Assembly (NCBI GenBank): GCA_009929525.1
Contig: SAAH01000002.1
Location: 24,776 to 88,775, forward strand
Reading direction: 5' to 3'
DNA from: Clostridia bacterium
GTDB taxonomy: Bacteria; Bacillota; Clostridia; Lachnospirales; Lachnospiraceae
DNA: 64,000 bases
This document shows, in pieces, positions 61,735 through 64,000 of the stretch (positions within the stretch are counted from its first letter, which is position 1; every line of letters starts with the position of its first letter). The translations under genes and the position numbers were made by a program. Under the pieces are notes generated by a model. The model was not told the origin of the DNA. It made no database searches and saw only the letters and a program-made list of their open reading frames with translations.

Positions 61735-62742
61735 ATGAAAAAAATAGGTGTGATCGGAGCAGGAAGCTGGGGAACGGCACTGGCATGGCTTTTGGCAAAT
61801 AATGGCCATGAAGTTTCTTTGTGCTCTATGACAGGAAAAAATATAGAAGTATTCAAAGAAAAAAGAGAAAATCTATCAAAACTTCCAGGCGTGAAACTTC
61901 AGAAAAATGTATGCATTACAACAGATCTTCCTTCTTCAATAGAGGGAAAAGACGTTGTGGTTCTGGCCGTTCCATCGCCGTATACAAGAGAAACATCCCA
62001 TAAAATATCTGGTTATGTATCAGATGGACAGTGTATTGTGAATGTGTCAAAGGGTATCGAAGAGAAGACACTTATGACCATGAGCCAGATTATCGAACAG
62101 GAGATTCCTCAGGCGAAAGTAACTGTTTTGTCAGGTCCAAGCCATGCGGAAGAAGTTGGAAAAGGGCTTCCTACTACATGTGTGATCGGGGCAAAAGAGA
62201 AAGAAACAGCAGAGTTTCTGCAGGAAATATTCATGAGCTCTGTTTTTCGCGTTTATACAAGCCCTGATATTTTAGGGATAGAGCTTGGCGCTGCACTTAA
62301 GAATGTGATCGCTCTTGCTGCCGGTGTAGCAGACGGGCTAGGTTATGGTGACAATACAAAAGCAGCATTAATAACACGGGGAATCACAGAAATTTCCCGC
62401 CTCGGTATCGCCATGGGAGCAAAAGCAGAAACGTTTTTTGGACTTTCGGGGATTGGCGATTTGATTGTTACATGTGCCAGCGTGCACAGCCGGAATAGAA
62501 AAGCTGGTTACCTGATGGGAAAAGGATACTCTATGGAAGAAGCCATGGATGAGGTTAAAATGGTGGTTGAAGGTGTGTTTTCCGCTAAAGCGGCATTATC
62601 TCTTTCGGAAAAATTTGATGTTGAAATGCCTATCGTAGCAGAAGTAAATGAAGTGCTGTTTGGTGGTAAAAAACCGGCAGATGCAGTGAATGAACTGATG
62701 CTGAGAATGAAAAAAGATGAGATAGTAACAGACTTGTGGTAA
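61735..62742 (+). CDS. gpsA: Glycerol-3-phosphate dehydrogenase [NAD(P)+]
   Basis: 335 aa. NAD site IGVIGAGSWGTALAWLLANNGH, VSKGIE, LSGPSHAEEV, catalytic Lys in GAALKNVIALAAGVADGLGYGDNTKAALITRG and GLSGIGDLIVTCAS. Reduces dihydroxyacetone phosphate to glycerol-3-phosphate for phospholipids. GGAGG precedes ATG 61735; 12 nt after plsY. Last gene of the DUF512-der-plsY-gpsA operon. The spoIVA gene that often follows in Clostridia is not here. Confidence 0.97.
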   Translation: MKKIGVIGAGSWGTALAWLLANNGHEVSLCSMTGKNIEVFKEKRENLSKLPGVKLQKNVCITTDLPSSIEGKDVVVLAVPSPYTRETSHKISGYVSDGQCIVNVSKGIEEKTLMTMSQIIEQEIPQAKVTVLSGPSHAEEVGKGLPTTCVIGAKEKETAEFLQEIFMSSVFRVYTSPDILGIELGAALKNVIALAAGVADGLGYGDNTKAALITRGITEISRLGIAMGAKAETFFGLSGIGDLIVTCASVHSRNRKAGYLMGKGYSMEEAMDEVKMVVEGVFSAKAALSLSEKFDVEMPIVAEVNEVLFGGKKPADAVNELMLRMKKDEIVTDLW

Positions 62743-62785
62743 ATATTGAGCCTTTATCAAACAAAAAAATAATATGATATACCAT

Positions 62786-62848
62786 AAAACCGCTGTATGA
62801 TCTGCTTTGAGATGTTTTGACATCAAAGCAGATCATACAGCGGTTTTT
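62786..62848. terminator. Bidirectional terminator (gpsA / aldo-keto reductase)
   Basis: Very long 25-bp perfect stem (AAAACCGCTGTATGATCTGC side, complement from 62823), 12-nt loop and T run. Confidence 0.93.
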
Positions 62849-62860
62849 ATTTACAGCAGA

Positions 62861-63682
62861 TTAACGAAGATCTTCCGGAACGCCGGAACTTCTGAACTTT
62901 TCGTCGAGAGCATCGATTGCCATCATTTCAATATCAGTCAGTTCAAAATCAAAGATTTCGGAATTGCTCTGGATATGTTCGGGCTGTGATGACTTTGGAA
63001 TAACAGAGATTCCTTTTTGAACCATCCAACGTAAGCCAATCTGTGCTGGATTCTTGCCATATTTTTTCCCGATCTGAAGAAGTGTATCTTTTGAAAAATA
63101 GGCTCCTCTGGCAAGTGGCGCATAAGCCTGGACGGCAATCCCACGATCCTGACAATATTTGCACAGCTCAGATTGATTCAAAAGAGGATGATATTCAATC
63201 TGATTGACGGCTGGAACAATGCCGGATACCTGAAAGAGTTCTTCTAGGTTCTGGATCTCAAAGTTGCTTACACCAATTGCTTTGGCACGACCGGAAGCAT
63301 ATATCTTTTCAAGCATATGCCAGGTCTCAAGGTAACATCCGGGGACTGGCCAGTGGACAAGATACAGATCCACATAATCCAATGCCAGACGTTCCAGGCT
63401 GCGTTCGAATGCACCGTCTACATTACCGATACGCTGAGCGGTATTCCATACCTTAGTGGTTATAAAAAGTTCTTCTCTGGGAACGGAAGCAGCTTTTATC
63501 GCACGTCCGACACCCTCTTCATTCTTATAAACAGAGGCTGTGTCTATCAGACGATAACCGGATTCCAGCGCATGAGAAATGGCAGATTCCACTTCATTTG
63601 GACCGGTTGATTTGTAAACACCTAAACCAAGGAGCGGCATTTTATCTTGTGTATTCAAAGTCAGTGATGGTATGACCGACAT
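62861..63682 (-). CDS. Aldo/keto reductase
   Basis: 273 aa. NADPH-dependent (beta/alpha)8 reductase with the full tetrad D47, Y52 (IDTASVYKNE), K77 (TTKVWN) and H110 (LVHWPVPG), and the cofactor motif IPKSSQPEHIQSN. Typical of 2,5-diketo-gluconate reductase-like members; the carbonyl substrate is unknown. GGGAGG precedes ATG 63682. Divergent from the unidentified gene at the right edge. Confidence 0.94.
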   Translation of the reverse strand: MSVIPSLTLNTQDKMPLLGLGVYKSTGPNEVESAISHALESGYRLIDTASVYKNEEGVGRAIKAASVPREELFITTKVWNTAQRIGNVDGAFERSLERLALDYVDLYLVHWPVPGCYLETWHMLEKIYASGRAKAIGVSNFEIQNLEELFQVSGIVPAVNQIEYHPLLNQSELCKYCQDRGIAVQAYAPLARGAYFSKDTLLQIGKKYGKNPAQIGLRWMVQKGISVIPKSSQPEHIQSNSEIFDFELTDIEMMAIDALDEKFRSSGVPEDLR

Positions 63683-63778
63683 ATTGGAAACCTCCCTATG
63701 TACAAAATTTAACTCAGTATAACATATAAATGTGAACGAAAAAGGTTAAAAATATTACGAAACTTTGAAAAAGAAAAT

Positions 63779-64000
63779 ATGACGGAAAAGGATGTGAATA
63801 ATTTAACAAGTGGTGAATTGTTTGACTACGAATTAAGCATATTTTACAATTTTTTGTGTATGTATGCAAAAAAATACAGCGTACTTTGCCATGAAATTGA
63901 TATATGTCTTGAGTTTCCGCAAAATGTAATTTCAAAAGAGATAACTTCTTCTAAAGTACCAATCTGTCCTATTTTTGAAAAAAATGAAAAGACAGTATTG
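63779..64000 (+). CDS. Unidentified gene, 3' truncated by window edge
   Basis: An ATG at 63779 opens a frame that stays open for 74 codons to the end of the window. It starts MTEKDVNNLTSGELFDYELS and contains cysteines at CMYAKKY, LCHE, DICL and PICPIF. I recognise no domain. The frame extends upstream without another start codon until a stop at 63710. The RBS is weak (AAGAAAAT), and the DNA is AT-richer than its neighbours. It might be the start of an accessory gene or a chance frame. Confidence 0.45.
   Translation, partial: MTEKDVNNLTSGELFDYELSIFYNFLCMYAKKYSVLCHEIDICLEFPQNVISKEITSSKVPICPIFEKNEKTVL

Noticed and set aside
1..64000. CRISPR arrays, rRNA, tRNA genes, IS elements
   Set aside because: No regularly spaced repeats, no cloverleaf or rRNA sequence and no transposase frame were recognised on either strand by reading; a dedicated scan (tRNAscan, ISfinder, CRISPR finder) was not possible.

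Overview
The window looks like ordinary chromosome from an anaerobic, spore-forming Firmicute, most likely a Lachnospiraceae member of the Clostridia (Blautia/Dorea/Coprococcus-like; the genus is a guess). The evidence is an electron-bifurcating type [FeFe]-hydrogenase operon, an anaerobic (cobalt-early) cobalamin route using CbiK, spore genes (spoIIM, spoVB), strong AGGAGG ribosome-binding sites, T-box and cobalamin riboswitch leaders, and moderately AT-rich DNA. No IS element, prophage, CRISPR array, rRNA or tRNA gene was seen.

Layout. (1) 1-15.7 kb is a tetrapyrrole/cobalamin supercluster: late corrin genes (cobD cut by the window edge, cobQ, cbiC) with an amidohydrolase and a DegV protein; the reverse-strand cobalt arm cbiM-cbiN-cbiQ-cbiO::cbiK behind a cobalamin riboswitch; and the forward arm hemA-sirC::hemC-cobA::hemD-hemB-hemL, which makes uroporphyrinogen III and precorrin-2. 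No heme-branch gene (hemE, hemH, hemN) is present in this window, so the arm appears dedicated to corrin/siroheme. (2) 15.7-28 kb holds a membrane-anchored MutS-like ATPase, RNase H, an AraC regulator divergent from a YczE-like membrane protein, T-box-controlled tyrS, alaS, rpsU, a CmpB-family membrane protein, capA-like and a D,D-carboxypeptidase. (3) 28-35.5 kb holds an alpha-glucosidase with an AraC regulator, spoIIM, xerD, a DAHP synthase and spoVB. (4) 35.6-39.7 kb is an iron-sulfur operon (iscR-like, nifS, iscU, mnmA, PHP phosphatase). (5) 39.8-46.9 kb holds gap, pgk, tpiA, homoserine dehydrogenase and an amino-acid ABC transporter. (6) 47-52.7 kb holds hydC-hydB-hydA and a MATE transporter. 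(7) 52.8-64 kb holds rplS, lepB-rbgA-rnhB-yraN-pgeF, an atypical long PRPP synthetase, a DUF512 radical-SAM gene with der-plsY-gpsA, an aldo/keto reductase, and an unidentified gene running off the right edge.

The most unusual observation is the substrate-binding lipoprotein at 44617-45402. Its two halves are in reverse order compared with ordinary SBP_bac_3 proteins, so it appears to be a natural circular permutation with its new termini at the hinge. Next are two gene fusions in the tetrapyrrole cluster (CbiO::CbiK and SirC::HemC) that each keep a full Shine-Dalgarno plus ATG at the domain junction, so each could yield both a fused and a free protein. Others are a 34-bp palindrome holding both -35 boxes of the divergent cbi and hem promoters, a phased triplet of ATATTG elements between an AraC regulator and its divergent neighbour, and a multi-stem RNA-like element upstream of the tyrS T-box.
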